From Oscillospiraceae bacterium (GTDB lineage Bacteria > Bacillota > Clostridia > Oscillospirales > Ruminococcaceae): 64,000 bases of DNA. Positions 42,373-50,881 of the stretch are shown here, piece by piece. The stretch spans positions 124,001 through 188,000 of the forward strand of contig SVMX01000004.1 in the NCBI GenBank assembly GCA_015067175.1. The letters run 5' to 3'. Position 1 is the first letter of the stretch; the number at the start of each line of letters is the position of its first letter. The notes under the pieces are model-generated. The model saw only the letters and a list, made by a program, of their open reading frames with translations, was not told where the DNA came from and made no database searches. Made by a program: the position numbers and the translations under genes.

Positions 42373-42408
42373 CAAAAGCCGCCGCTGAAATTACATCAAC
42401 GGCGGCTT
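42373..42408 (-). terminator. Terminator of the cmk-plsC-ispH/S1 operon
   Basis: A 9-bp stem (42408-42400 with 42384-42376, 15-base loop) followed on the minus strand by TTTTGTTATTG. Confidence 0.75.
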
Positions 42409-42425
42409 AAATATTATGCTGTTAA

Positions 42426-44381
42426 TTACTCAGCGTCTGTTTCCTCTGCGGGAGCAGCGTCCTCCATGAGAGCCTTCATAGAGAGGGAAACTCTGTTCTT
42501 ATCAGCGTCGATATCGATGATCTTAACGTCAACCTCCTGACCAACAGCGAGAACGTTAGCAATGTTTGTAACTCTCTCTGTGGAGATCTGGCTGATGTGG
42601 ATAAGACCGTCAACACCGGGAATGATCTGTGCGAATGCACCGAACTCTGTGATGCTTACTACAGTAGCCTTGATAACATCGTCTACAGCGTAGTCAGCAA
42701 CGAACTTTGTCCAGGGATTCTCATCGGGATCCTTAGCGGAGAGAGAAACTCTCTTCTTCTCGGGATCGTAGGACTTAACGATAACAGTGATCTTGTCGCC
42801 GATGCTTACGATATCCTTGGGGTGCGAAACTCTGTTCCATGTAAGCTCAGAGGTGCGTACCAGACCATCAACTGCACCGATGTCAACAAATACACCGTAA
42901 TCCTCGATGGAGCGAACCTCGCCCTCGAACTTCTGACCAACCTCGATAGACTCCCAGAACTTTGCCTTCTCAGCGTCGCGAACCTCACGGTTTGCCTGTC
43001 TGATAGAGCCAACAACTCTGCCGCGCTGCTCGTTGATCTCGATAACCTTGAACTGTACAGTCTTCTTTACAAGATCCTCAAGCTTGCCGCTGCGGGGAAC
43101 ACCTGTCTGAGAAGCAGGGATAAATACGCGTGTGCCGTTAGTGATAACGATAACGCCGCCCTTAACTGCTGCAGAAACAACACCCTCAAGAGTTTCGTTA
43201 GCTTCCTTGGAAGCTGCGATCTTCTCCATACCGAGAGCGGAATCAACCTTCTTCTTGGAGAGGAAGATAACGCCGTTGGAATCGTCAACCTTAGTTACGA
43301 TAGCGTCGATCTCATCACCGATGCTTACTACGTCAGCAACTGTAGCGTTGGGGTCGTTTGTCAGCTCGTCCAGCGGTATGTAACCGGTCTGCTTTGTGCC
43401 GAGCTCAACTACTGCTTCATTTTTGTTGATGCCTACAACTGTAGCTTTTACTCTGTTGTTGGTATATACTCTTCTAAAAGACTGTTCGAGCATTGAAGCA
43501 AAGTCTAACTCCTCATTTTCATTTGTTTTGATAATCTCGTCCATAGTTCTATGAACCTCCCTTATAGTGTAGGCTGGAGTCGATGCTCCCGCCGTAATTC
43601 CGATAATACTATCGGAGCGCAGCCCTTTGACAAGCCGCTTGGAAAGTTCGGCGGCATTCTCCACGAACACGGTCGTGCAGTGCCGTGCGCAAATTTCCGC
43701 AAGCTTTCCTGTGTTTGAGCTGTGTTTTCCTCCGACAACAATCATCAGTTCAGCTCTTTTTGCAAGCTCCTCTGCATTCTTTTGACGCTCTGAGGTAGCG
43801 CTGCATATTGTGTCATATATCGTTACACGGCTGTAGTGTTTCCGAATTTCCTGCGAATATTCAAGAAACCTGCCGCGGTCGAAGGTAGTCTGAATGACGA
43901 GCGCCGCGTCCTTGTCAAGAGAAAGCGTGCCGCTGTCGAACAGTGCTTTTATATCAGCGAAGTCCTTGCAGACAAACGCCCTGCACCTTGCATGACCCTT
44001 TATTCCGATGACCTCGGGGTGCTTCTCGTCGCCGAGTATTATCACCGCCGCGCCCTCGGGCTGCTCCGATACGATCTTGTGGATCTTTTTCACAAACGGA
44101 CAGGTCGCGTCAATGCAGTCGGAGCATACCGCTTCAGCTTGTTCCTGTACTTTTCTTGTAACACCGTGGGAGCGTATCACCAGCGGCTTTCCCGCAGCCT
44201 GTTCAATATCTGCGGCTATATGGATACCCTTTTTTTCAAGGGAGTCGGTAACTGTTTCGTTATGGATAAGCGGGCCGAGTGTATACACCTCGCCGTGCTT
44301 TTCAGCAGCCTGCTCGGTAAGCTCTATCGCCCTTTCAACACCAAAGCAGAAGCCTGACTTATCAGCTATCTCAATCAACAT
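42426..44381 (-). CDS. ispH: IspH (HMBPP reductase) fused to ribosomal protein S1-type domains
   Basis: A 651-residue fusion. Residues 1-285 are IspH/LytB, the 4Fe-4S enzyme that makes IPP and DMAPP in the last step of the MEP pathway; cluster cysteines are in SGFCFGVERA (C12), DATCPFVKKI and YDTICSATSERQ. After a short linker, about residues 300-640 hold four S1 RNA-binding domains (for example VGQKFEGEVRSIEDYGVFVDIG, shortened here to its core GVFVDIGAVDGLV), ending in an acidic tail. This fusion is known from Clostridia. Whether the S1 part acts at the ribosome is not settled. The start at 44381 overlaps the end of plsC and follows AGGAGA. Confidence 0.93.
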   Translation of the reverse strand: MLIEIADKSGFCFGVERAIELTEQAAEKHGEVYTLGPLIHNETVTDSLEKKGIHIAADIEQAAGKPLVIRSHGVTRKVQEQAEAVCSDCIDATCPFVKKIHKIVSEQPEGAAVIILGDEKHPEVIGIKGHARCRAFVCKDFADIKALFDSGTLSLDKDAALVIQTTFDRGRFLEYSQEIRKHYSRVTIYDTICSATSERQKNAEELAKRAELMIVVGGKHSSNTGKLAEICARHCTTVFVENAAELSKRLVKGLRSDSIIGITAGASTPAYTIREVHRTMDEIIKTNENEELDFASMLEQSFRRVYTNNRVKATVVGINKNEAVVELGTKQTGYIPLDELTNDPNATVADVVSIGDEIDAIVTKVDDSNGVIFLSKKKVDSALGMEKIAASKEANETLEGVVSAAVKGGVIVITNGTRVFIPASQTGVPRSGKLEDLVKKTVQFKVIEINEQRGRVVGSIRQANREVRDAEKAKFWESIEVGQKFEGEVRSIEDYGVFVDIGAVDGLVRTSELTWNRVSHPKDIVSIGDKITVIVKSYDPEKKRVSLSAKDPDENPWTKFVADYAVDDVIKATVVSITEFGAFAQIIPGVDGLIHISQISTERVTNIANVLAVGQEVDVKIIDIDADKNRVSLSMKALMEDAAPAEETDAE

Positions 44382-44982
44382 CGGGGGCATTCTCCTGAAG
44401 CTTTGCTATCTCGCCCATTATGTCGCTGCTGAGTGCTTTCAGCTGGCGGCGGTCCTCTATGTCGATGTCGAATTTCTCCGCGGGCATCATCTCGCCCACA
44501 GATACCTGTATACGGCGGCGGAATTTGCGCTTTTTGCCGTATTTTATAAACACAGGCACCACTGGAGCCTTCGCCTGAGCCGCAATGAGCGTAACACCGC
44601 TCTTCGGTCTGCCAAGCGTTCCGTCCTTTGAACGTGTACCCTCGGGGAATATAACAAAAATGTGACCCTGTTCAAGACTTTCAAGAGCCTTTTCTATCGC
44701 CTGCGCACCGTCCTTTGCGCCCCTTTTTACGGGAAACGCGCCGAGCTGTTTTATCAACCATGTGAAGAAAGGATTTTTGTGAAACAGCTCTTCCTTCGCC
44801 ATGAAGTTGTATCTACCCTTAAAGGTAACGCCGATAACAGGCGGGTCGTTGTTGGAAACATGGTTTGACGCGATTATGTAGCCGCCCTTCATGTCAGGCA
44901 TATTTTCCTTGCCGATGACAGTCATCTTGTACATTATAACATAGAACAGCTTCGCGCATTTGCGGAGAAACGCGTAGAACAT
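44371..44982 (-). CDS. plsC: 1-acyl-sn-glycerol-3-phosphate acyltransferase
   Basis: PlsC adds the second acyl chain to lysophosphatidic acid at the membrane. The 203-residue enzyme has the NHxxxxD-type motif ASNHVSNNDPP (with one extra residue shift, about 38-46), the substrate motif FPEGTRSKDG (about 113-122) and a late PVVPV. An N-terminal hydrophobic stretch anchors it. It directly follows cmk (TAA-ATG) and overlaps ispH by 11 bases; cmk-plsC-ispH is a conserved clostridial cluster. Confidence 0.9.
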   Translation of the reverse strand: MFYAFLRKCAKLFYVIMYKMTVIGKENMPDMKGGYIIASNHVSNNDPPVIGVTFKGRYNFMAKEELFHKNPFFTWLIKQLGAFPVKRGAKDGAQAIEKALESLEQGHIFVIFPEGTRSKDGTLGRPKSGVTLIAAQAKAPVVPVFIKYGKKRKFRRRIQVSVGEMMPAEKFDIDIEDRRQLKALSSDIMGEIAKLQENAPDVD

Positions 44983-45657
44983 TTACACTCTCTCCTTTAT
45001 TATATTGCATACAAGCTCGCAGGACTGCTCAAAATCAAGCTCGGAAGTGTCTGCAAGCACCGCGTCGTCAGCCTGCTTCAGCGGAGCAGTTTCGCGGTGA
45101 GAATCATTATAGTCCCTTGTGTTGAGATCGGATAAAACCTCTTCAAAAGTGGTTGCAACGCCTTTTGCGCAAAGCTCGTCATAGCGGCGCTTTGCACGTA
45201 TCTCAGGCTTTGCGGTGAGAAATATCTTCACCGTTGCATTCGGAAGAACGACAGTGCCTATATCCCGACCGTCCATAATAACGCTGTTTGTTTCGGCCAT
45301 GTTCCTTTGCAGGTCAAGCAAAGCCGCTCTCACAGCGGGAATAGCGGAAACAGCAGAAGCCGCCATGGATATCTCGGGAAGCCTTATCTCCTCAGAAACA
45401 TCTTCTCCGTTCAGATATATATGCTGAACGCCATCGATAAGACGTATTTCAGGGCGAACTTCGGTCAAAACCGACTCTACAGCGGAAGCGTCGGCAATAT
45501 CTACCCCGCTTCTTTTGCAGAAAAGACCCACAGCTCTGTACAATGCCCCTGTATCAACATAGATATAGCCAAGCGTTTTTGCGGCATTTCGCGCGATACT
45601 GCTTTTGCCTGCTCCGACAGGACCGTCGATAGCAACCGAAACATGAGGCTTTGCCAT
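44983..45657 (-). CDS. cmk: Cytidylate kinase
   Basis: Cmk phosphorylates CMP and dCMP. The 224 residues contain the P-loop DGPVGAGKSSIAR (about 9-21), YVDTGALYRAVG (CMP binding, about 33-44), the lid arginines in MDGRDIGTVVLP and AKRRYDEL, and NTRDYNDSHRETAPL typical of the family. I start at 45657, after AAGGAG; a longer frame extends upstream toward the promoter without a ribosome site. First gene of the operon. Confidence 0.94.
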   Translation of the reverse strand: MAKPHVSVAIDGPVGAGKSSIARNAAKTLGYIYVDTGALYRAVGLFCKRSGVDIADASAVESVLTEVRPEIRLIDGVQHIYLNGEDVSEEIRLPEISMAASAVSAIPAVRAALLDLQRNMAETNSVIMDGRDIGTVVLPNATVKIFLTAKPEIRAKRRYDELCAKGVATTFEEVLSDLNTRDYNDSHRETAPLKQADDAVLADTSELDFEQSCELVCNIIKERV

Positions 45658-45756
45658 AAGCTTACTCCTTATTATGACAGCGAAAATACGCCGCCGTAAT
45701 ATTTTACCAAAAGGCGCTAAAGGGTACAATTCCCCCTTTATAACCTATCAGAAGTT

Positions 45757-45785
45757 ATTATAGCATAATAATTTCAAAATTGCAA
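45757..45785 (-). promoter_or_regulatory. Promoter of the cmk operon
   Basis: Minus-strand TTGCAA (45785-45780), 17-base spacer, perfect TATAAT (45762-45757). Confidence 0.88.
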
Positions 45786-45881
45786 GAACTTTTTTGCATT
45801 TTCACTGAATTTTCACGATTTATTTGAAATTTATAGTGTGAAAACACTGTTTTCTGAAAAAATGACACGTATTACATATTA

Positions 45882-45910
45882 ACAAAACCGCCTAAAACAG
45901 GCGGTTTTGT
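45882..45910 (-). terminator. Terminator after the paralog pair
   Basis: A 12-bp perfect stem (45910-45899 with 45893-45882, 5-base loop) with TTTTGT on its 3' side, 8 bases past the stop of the 281-residue protein. Confidence 0.88.
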
Positions 45911-45917
45911 GATCTTA

Positions 45918-46763
45918 TTAAAGCTCGATAGGCTTTTCAGCCGACATAGATGGTTCCGTTTTCTTTGCAGTGCGGTTTACACCTGCGCTTTTGCTGTTAT
46001 TAAAGGTGTTAAAATCCATAGCTACGTCTAAGTCGGCATCTGCAGTTTTCACCATCTTGGAAGAAGCTGTATTATTCAGCGCTTCCTGAAGCTTTCTGCT
46101 TTCAAGTGCATTCTTTTCATAACGTTCATTAGCAGCCTCGACATTTGCTTCGTGTGTAACGAGATCATTCTCATATTGCTCACGTGCGGCTTTATCGTTC
46201 TCGAACTTCTCAAAATCCGCACTGAACAGATTGAACATTCGGTTCATGATGCGCTTGAATAAATTCGGTCTTTTCGGCACAGGTACTTCAGCGGGAGGCT
46301 CAGGCTCAAAAACTGTAGGGAACATATCAACAGGCTCGTTTTGGATATCTACCAGCCCTATGAGCGGCGATCTCTCATCAGCCGCCAAGCCCATTGAAGT
46401 CAATATCGAAAGATGGCAAAGCACCTTTTTATAGTTGCCGTCGTGTATCTCGCCGTCAAGGTAATTGTAAGGCTTGCCCGATATCGTTATTCGCTCGGCA
46501 AGATTTCTTACATCTTCAACAGTAACATTATTGATATTAAGCTGATCTTTTTCCAACATCACTGCAAAAATGCCGCCAAGATGCATCTCGGCATGAAGCA
46601 TACCCTCATGAAGTGAATCCGCGCTCACATCTGCACGCAGAACATCTGCCTGATAGCGCTGCGCAAGCACTATTCCGTATGTTTTATTATCCCGCGGAAA
46701 AAGACGCCTGATAGTTCTTATCGCAGCCCTGTCATAGCGCTCCGAAAGATCGATACCTGCCAT
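45918..46763 (-). CDS. Uncharacterised protein, paralog B of a tandem pair
   Basis: A 281-residue, soluble, charged protein with no signal peptide or membrane helix. It has an alpha-rich N-terminal domain (1-150) with INNVTVEDVRNLAERITISGK (about 75-95, cut here for length at the T/V core VTVEDVRNL), then PLIGLVDIQNEPVD, a proline linker (EPEPPAEVPVP), the basic motif PKRPNLFKRIMNRMF (about 165-180), and a long coiled-coil stretch to about 240. The whole layout repeats in the gene upstream. I do not recognise the family. Downstream of paralog A by 44 bases, then a terminator. Confidence 0.72.
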   Translation of the reverse strand: MAGIDLSERYDRAAIRTIRRLFPRDNKTYGIVLAQRYQADVLRADVSADSLHEGMLHAEMHLGGIFAVMLEKDQLNINNVTVEDVRNLAERITISGKPYNYLDGEIHDGNYKKVLCHLSILTSMGLAADERSPLIGLVDIQNEPVDMFPTVFEPEPPAEVPVPKRPNLFKRIMNRMFNLFSADFEKFENDKAAREQYENDLVTHEANVEAANERYEKNALESRKLQEALNNTASSKMVKTADADLDVAMDFNTFNNSKSAGVNRTAKKTEPSMSAEKPIEL

Positions 46764-46807
46764 AATTCAAAACCACCTTTACTGTAATCTCTGTGCAGTC
46801 TTTTTCT

Positions 46808-47662
46808 TTAATGATTGCCACCCATCGAAAGCTGTTTCTCAACAGTTTTATCTTTTGCGTTGGGCTTTTCGTTAGTCTGCACATTTACGTTGATACCTGC
46901 TTCCTCCATAAGACGAGCAGCACTGATTGGCTTATCAATATGGTTGTTTATTTCATTACGTTTTTCTTCAACATTCAACTCATTCATCTGTCCTTTGACC
47001 AATTCGCTGAAATTCACACTCGCGCCGTAGTTATCGTCAAAACGCTCATCAATTGCGGCGCAGCGCTCGTTATATGCTGCCAAACGCTCGTCGTATTTAT
47101 CGTAAAATTCCTTATTGCGATCGTATTCCTCGAACTCCACGCGATAAGAGCCAAACATTTTATTGAGCAATCTCTTGAAGATATTGGGACGCTTAGGACG
47201 ATCGCCGCGGACAGGCGCAGCACCCTTAAAAACATCTGTCGTTACAGTAAGCGGATTACCTTCGTTGTCGACAAGCCCCATCACAGGGCCCTCCCTATCA
47301 CCGGACAAGCTCTTTGACATGCTTGCGCCAAGCAACCCCAGAATGCTCTTGTAATTGCTTTCGTCGATATCCTCTCCGTTTACTTCAAATCTATTTCCGT
47401 TAAGAGCGGTCATATTAACGATATCTCTCACTTCATTAACGGTAACGTCATCAATGGTAGCGTCATCTCTGCCGATCATCTTGCTGAAAACGCCCTTTAG
47501 GTGAATATTGGCATGCGGATCGAAGAAATGTCTAGGAATATTAAAATCTCGAGTTTTCACAAGGTCAAACGCCTGTTCATACATTCCATCAGGAAGCCCG
47601 AGGTCACGGACAAGACCTGCCGCTTCTTCATTATAGTAATGCCCAGCAATCAAATTCGGCAT
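46808..47662 (-). CDS. Uncharacterised protein, paralog A of a tandem pair
   Basis: A 284-residue soluble protein, organised as paralog B: N-terminal helical domain with HLKGVFSKMIGRD and DDVTVNEVRDIV, then PVMGLVDNEGNP, a short linker and PKRPNIFKRLLNKMF (about 160-175), then a charged coiled coil (EEYDRNKEFYDKYDER) and an Asn/Lys-rich tail. Residue matches with B are concentrated in the VTV.EVR segment, the GLVD strand and the PKRPN.FKR motif. The start at 47662 follows GGGGTG; an in-frame GTG 9 bases upstream overlaps that site. It lies 70 bases after the flavoprotein gene with no terminator between. Confidence 0.72.
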   Translation of the reverse strand: MPNLIAGHYYNEEAAGLVRDLGLPDGMYEQAFDLVKTRDFNIPRHFFDPHANIHLKGVFSKMIGRDDATIDDVTVNEVRDIVNMTALNGNRFEVNGEDIDESNYKSILGLLGASMSKSLSGDREGPVMGLVDNEGNPLTVTTDVFKGAAPVRGDRPKRPNIFKRLLNKMFGSYRVEFEEYDRNKEFYDKYDERLAAYNERCAAIDERFDDNYGASVNFSELVKGQMNELNVEEKRNEINNHIDKPISAARLMEEAGINVNVQTNEKPNAKDKTVEKQLSMGGNH

Positions 47663-47732
47663 GATATTCACCCCTTTTAAATGTTTTTATATCCTCTATA
47701 AATATTTACGCAGCTATCCGCCAAACGTAACA

Positions 47733-48962
47733 TTACTGCGCTTTTTCACAAATCGCGCTTGCTGCGGCATGACCTGTCGAAAACGCTATCTGCAGGTTAA
47801 AGCCGCCCGTATAGCCGTCGCAGTCGATTATCTCGCCCGCAAAATACAAATTATTGCACAGCTTTGACTGCATAGTTTTCGGCTCTATCTCCTTTACCGA
47901 AACGCCGCCGCGCGTAACGATAGCCTCCTCGATAGGACGAAAGCCCGACACGTCAAACGACAGCTCTTTGAGCTGTTTAAGCAGCGCCGAACGCTCAGAT
48001 CTTGATATCTCGTCAACCTTTTTCAAAGGGTCTATCCCGCAGCGCTTCACTATCATCGGAACGAGCTGTGCAGGAAGAAGTCCGCGCAGACTTTCGCCGA
48101 ACTGCTGCCCTCTGCGCTCCGAAAAATCCCTGAGGATGCGCGCGTCAAGCTGCTTTTCGCTCAGCGCAGGCTTCAGGTCTATCTTTATAGAATAGCGGTC
48201 CCGTTCCATTTTTGGGATATGCGCCGAAGCACTCAGCACCGTAGGACCCGATACGCCGTAGTTCATAAACGTAAGCTCACCGAAATCCTCATATATACAC
48301 TTGCCGCCGTCAACTAGCTTCATTGATATGTTGCGCAGATTAAGACCTGCGGCTTCAAGCGGCTTTTGCACCGTTTCCATAGCGGACAGTGACGGCTCGG
48401 GTGGAACTATCGTGTGACCCGCCTGCTTTGCCAAAGTGTATCCAAACCCGTCTGAACCTGTCAGCGGATAGGAGCAGCCTCCTGTTGCAACGACCGTTGC
48501 GGTCGCCTTTATCTCGCGCTTTTTCGTCTTTGCGCCAAGGCAAACTCCGTCCTCTATAATAAGCGCCGTGCAAGCCTCGCATATCACTTCGACTTTAAGT
48601 CGCGATATTTCCTTTTTCAGCGCCGACACTATATCATGCGCCTTGTCGGACTGCGGAAAAACTCGGTTTCCGCGCTCGGTCTTAAGCGGCACTCCAATGC
48701 TCTCGAAAAACTCCATCACATCAGCCGCCGAAAACTGCGAAAGCGCACTGTACAAAAAGCGTGCATTGCGCGGTATATTCTTCATTATCGTATCATTATC
48801 GCAGTTGTTGCAGACATTACAGCGCCCCTTGCCCGTTATCGCAAGCTTTTTGCCAAGGCGGTCGTTCTTTTCAAGCAGCGCAGTGCGCATACCTTTTTTC
48901 GCTGCGGTAACAGCGCACAGCATTCCTGCCGCGCCGCCGCCGATTATCAAAATATCAAACAT
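47733..48962 (-). CDS. HI0933-type FAD-dependent oxidoreductase (BaiN/YhiN family)
   Basis: A 409-residue flavoprotein. The N-terminal FAD motif is DILIIGGGAAGMLCAV, followed by the family signature LAITGKGRCNVCN (about 44-56), RVFPQSDKAHDIV, the GGCSYPLTGSDGFGY strand and the C-terminal TRGGVSVKEIEPKTM and AGEIIDCDGYTGGFNLQ. Members of this family include BaiN, proposed to act in bile-acid dehydroxylation, but most are of unknown substrate. Start at 48962 with an AGGT site 10 bases upstream; it overlaps the 3' end of the RpiR gene by 8 bases, so they are co-transcribed. Confidence 0.88.
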   Translation of the reverse strand: MFDILIIGGGAAGMLCAVTAAKKGMRTALLEKNDRLGKKLAITGKGRCNVCNNCDNDTIMKNIPRNARFLYSALSQFSAADVMEFFESIGVPLKTERGNRVFPQSDKAHDIVSALKKEISRLKVEVICEACTALIIEDGVCLGAKTKKREIKATATVVATGGCSYPLTGSDGFGYTLAKQAGHTIVPPEPSLSAMETVQKPLEAAGLNLRNISMKLVDGGKCIYEDFGELTFMNYGVSGPTVLSASAHIPKMERDRYSIKIDLKPALSEKQLDARILRDFSERRGQQFGESLRGLLPAQLVPMIVKRCGIDPLKKVDEISRSERSALLKQLKELSFDVSGFRPIEEAIVTRGGVSVKEIEPKTMQSKLCNNLYFAGEIIDCDGYTGGFNLQIAFSTGHAAASAICEKAQ

Positions 48963-49815
48963 CTTTTTTATAGACCTCGTTGCGCTCCCAAAGGCGCTCA
49001 AGCTTATTGAAATTAAGCTCTACGCTTTCGCGGTTGCGGTCGGAAACGGCAACGATAAGCGCATTTATAAGGCTCATCGGAGCAACTATACTATCCACAA
49101 ATGAAACCATGTCCGAATACGCATAAAGCGGACAATCGGCATACTGCACGAGCGGCGAGCTTTCGCTGTCGGTTATTGCAATGATATGCGCACCGCTGTC
49201 ATACGCGAATTTGCAAGCTTCAATAGTACTTGTGGCATAGCGCGGAAAGGACAGAGCGATAAGCACGTCGCCTTTGCCGATATGCACCATCTGCTGATAC
49301 AGCTCATTCGTGCCGACAGCGCCGATGTGGCTTACATTATCAAAAATAAGTCGGAGGTAATAGTGCATGAAATTAGCGAGTATTCCGCTGCTCATAGCGC
49401 CCTGTATATAAATATTCTTTGCCGAGCATATTATGTCCACAGCCTTGTCAAACGCCTCATGGCTTACGGAATCCATAGTGCGGCGTATCTTGTCAATATC
49501 CTGATTAAGCACGCCCTCAACAGGGTTTAGCGTGCCAATTCTGCTGCGGGTGACATCCATACGCTGGATAGACGTAAGGCGGTTTTTGATATGGCTCTGC
49601 AACGAACGCTGAAGCTGTGGATAGCCCTCAAAATCCAGCTTATTCGCAAAGCGCACAACTGTAGACTCGCTGACATTGACGGTATTGCCAAGCTTCAGCG
49701 CGGTCATGTAAGCCGCTTTTTCATAGTGCTCAAGAATATATTTAGCAATAAGCTTCTGACCCTTTGAAAACTCGGGCATCATTTCAGATATGCGCTGCAG
49801 CAGATCGTCCTTCAT
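48955..49815 (-). CDS. MurR/RpiR-family transcriptional regulator
   Basis: A 286-residue regulator. The N-terminal HTH_6 domain shows FSKGQKLIAKYILEHYEKAA and VSESTVVRFANKLDFEGYPQ (about 50-70). The C-terminal SIS domain (about 125-250, with YIQGAMSSGILANFM and LIALSFPRYATST and ITDSESSPLVQYAD) binds phosphosugars in relatives such as MurR and RpiR. The ligand is unknown; MurNAc-6-P or another sugar phosphate is the usual class. It is first in a unit with the flavoprotein and probably the paralog pair. Own promoter upstream. Confidence 0.9.
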   Translation of the reverse strand: MKDDLLQRISEMMPEFSKGQKLIAKYILEHYEKAAYMTALKLGNTVNVSESTVVRFANKLDFEGYPQLQRSLQSHIKNRLTSIQRMDVTRSRIGTLNPVEGVLNQDIDKIRRTMDSVSHEAFDKAVDIICSAKNIYIQGAMSSGILANFMHYYLRLIFDNVSHIGAVGTNELYQQMVHIGKGDVLIALSFPRYATSTIEACKFAYDSGAHIIAITDSESSPLVQYADCPLYAYSDMVSFVDSIVAPMSLINALIVAVSDRNRESVELNFNKLERLWERNEVYKKDV

Positions 49816-49861
49816 GCTTTTAAACCTCTCTTAGCAGGAAAAATTCTTTTTAATTATAATT

Positions 49862-49890
49862 ATAATACACCTTTTATATATATTTTGCAA
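49862..49890 (-). promoter_or_regulatory. Promoter for the RpiR-type gene
   Basis: Minus-strand TTGCAA (49890-49885), 17-base spacer, TATTAT (49867-49862). Confidence 0.82.
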
Positions 49891-50034
49891 GTGTTTTGAT
49901 AAAATCTTTCGCATTTCCGCGTCAAAAGTACCGTTTTCGAGAAAATTACGCCCCAAAATGACGGAACGACCCTCAAAATGCCATGCAAGCCACCATGACT
50001 TCTTATTCACTTGGAAAATATTTTTCAAAAACAC

Positions 50035-50063
50035 TTGACAAATCGAAACGATAGTGTTATAAT
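50035..50063 (+). promoter_or_regulatory. Promoter of the tRNA cluster
   Basis: TTGACA (50035-50040), 17-base spacer, perfect TATAAT (50058-50063), 31 bases before tRNA-Gly. Confidence 0.95.
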
Positions 50064-50094
50064 AATTAAGCGTTATGCAACGCATATGTTTCCC

Positions 50095-50168
<74 letters not shown>

Positions 50169-50192
50169 AGCGCTCTAGCGCTTATGGGCTAT

Positions 50193-50269
<77 letters not shown>

Positions 50270-50274
50270 TACAT

Positions 50275-50352
50275 GGTGGGTATGGCTTAGTTGGTTAAAG
50301 CGTCGGATTGTGGTCCCGAAGATCGTGGGTTCGATTCCCACTACCCACCCCA
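50275..50352 (+). tRNA. tRNA-His (GTG), CCA encoded
   Basis: Acceptor GTGGGTA/TACCCAC with an additional genomic G at position -1 (50275) opposite C73, the hallmark of bacterial tRNA-His. Anticodon GTG in TCGGATTGTGGTCCCGA; CCA encoded. Confidence 0.97.
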
Positions 50353-50357
50353 CACAT

Positions 50358-50388
50358 AAAAGGCATAGGTTTATTCCTGTGCCTTTTT
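50358..50388 (+). terminator. Intrinsic terminator inside the tRNA cluster
   Basis: A 12-bp stem with one G-U pair (50358-50369 with 50376-50387) and a T-run, between tRNA-His and tRNA-Gln. tRNA-Gln begins 8 bases later, with no space for a promoter. Confidence 0.8.
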
Positions 50389-50396
50389 AAATATTC

Positions 50397-50472
50397 TGGG
50401 ATGTAGCCAAGCGGTAAGGCAACGGACTTTGACTCCGTCATCTCGTGGGTTCAAATCCCGCCATCCCAACCA
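50397..50472 (+). tRNA. tRNA-Gln (TTG), CCA encoded
   Basis: A 76-base cloverleaf: acceptor TGGGATG/CATCCCA, anticodon TTG in CGGACTTTGACTCCG, T-arm GGGTTCAAATCCC and encoded CCA. It starts right after a terminator, so its expression must rely on read-through. Confidence 0.97.
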
Positions 50473-50510
50473 AAATAAAAAGGACACTGAAAAAGTGTCC
50501 TTTTTATTTT
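50472..50510 (+). terminator. Terminator after tRNA-Gln
   Basis: A 17-bp stem (50472-50488 with 50494-50510) whose 3' half runs into TTTTTATTTT; very strong. Confidence 0.92.
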
Positions 50511-50688
50511 GGTTGCAAACTCTCGGCTCGCAGTGCCCCTACGGCACTGCGTTTTTGCTTCGCAAAACCGATCACGTTCGCATGTTGTCTCTTTGATTGT
50601 ATTGTAAAAAGTCTTTTTTCACTCAGTATAACCAAAACAAGTATTGCCAATTAACCCTCACACTCCCTTGGTTTCCAATATCTTTGCA
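50511..50688. other. Gene-free stretch with a second hairpin after the tRNA cluster
   Basis: An 8-bp hairpin GCAGTGCC/GGCACTGC (50530-50537 with 50543-50550) followed by GTTTTT looks like a back-up terminator, then a smaller TTTTTGC/GCAAAA repeat. I see no gene, att core or integrase remnant. Confidence 0.5.
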
Positions 50689-50717
50689 TTGCACCACCGC
50701 GTATATTATGCTATAAT
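50689..50717 (+). promoter_or_regulatory. Promoter of the Cys-rich peptide gene
   Basis: TTGCAC (50689-50694), 17-base spacer, perfect TATAAT (50712-50717), giving a leader of about 50 bases. Confidence 0.88.
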
Positions 50718-50775
50718 TAGATTATCCCAAGGGGGGTGCACCAAATCGGGAAATACAACGAGGAGGTATAACACG

Positions 50776-50847
50776 ATGTGCAATTTCTTTACATTTTTCT
50801 GTGACTTCTCCGCGCTGTGCGAGTGGTTCAAGGGCCTTTGCGGCTAA
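50776..50847 (+). CDS. Cysteine-rich hydrophobic micropeptide, 23 residues
   Basis: A 23-codon frame starting MCNFFTFFCDF and ending KGLCG, with four cysteines (positions 2, 9, 15, 22), seven aromatic residues and only one lysine. It has a perfect AGGAGG ribosome site 9 bases before the ATG, its own consensus promoter and a perfect 13-bp terminator 34 bases after the stop, so it is a complete small transcription unit. No family is known to me. Options: a membrane-active or secreted peptide, a type I toxin, a redox or metal-binding peptide, or a translated leader of a small RNA. It has no classical signal peptide; the whole peptide is too short for one plus a mature part. Confidence 0.6.
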   Translation: MCNFFTFFCDFSALCEWFKGLCG

Positions 50848-50881
50848 TTTGACATAACAGGTGCATAAGCACTGTATAAAA

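Noticed and set aside
50445-50654. Plus-strand ORF starting MGSNPAIPTK
   Set aside because: Begins in the tRNA-Gln T-arm and runs through two terminators; not a gene.
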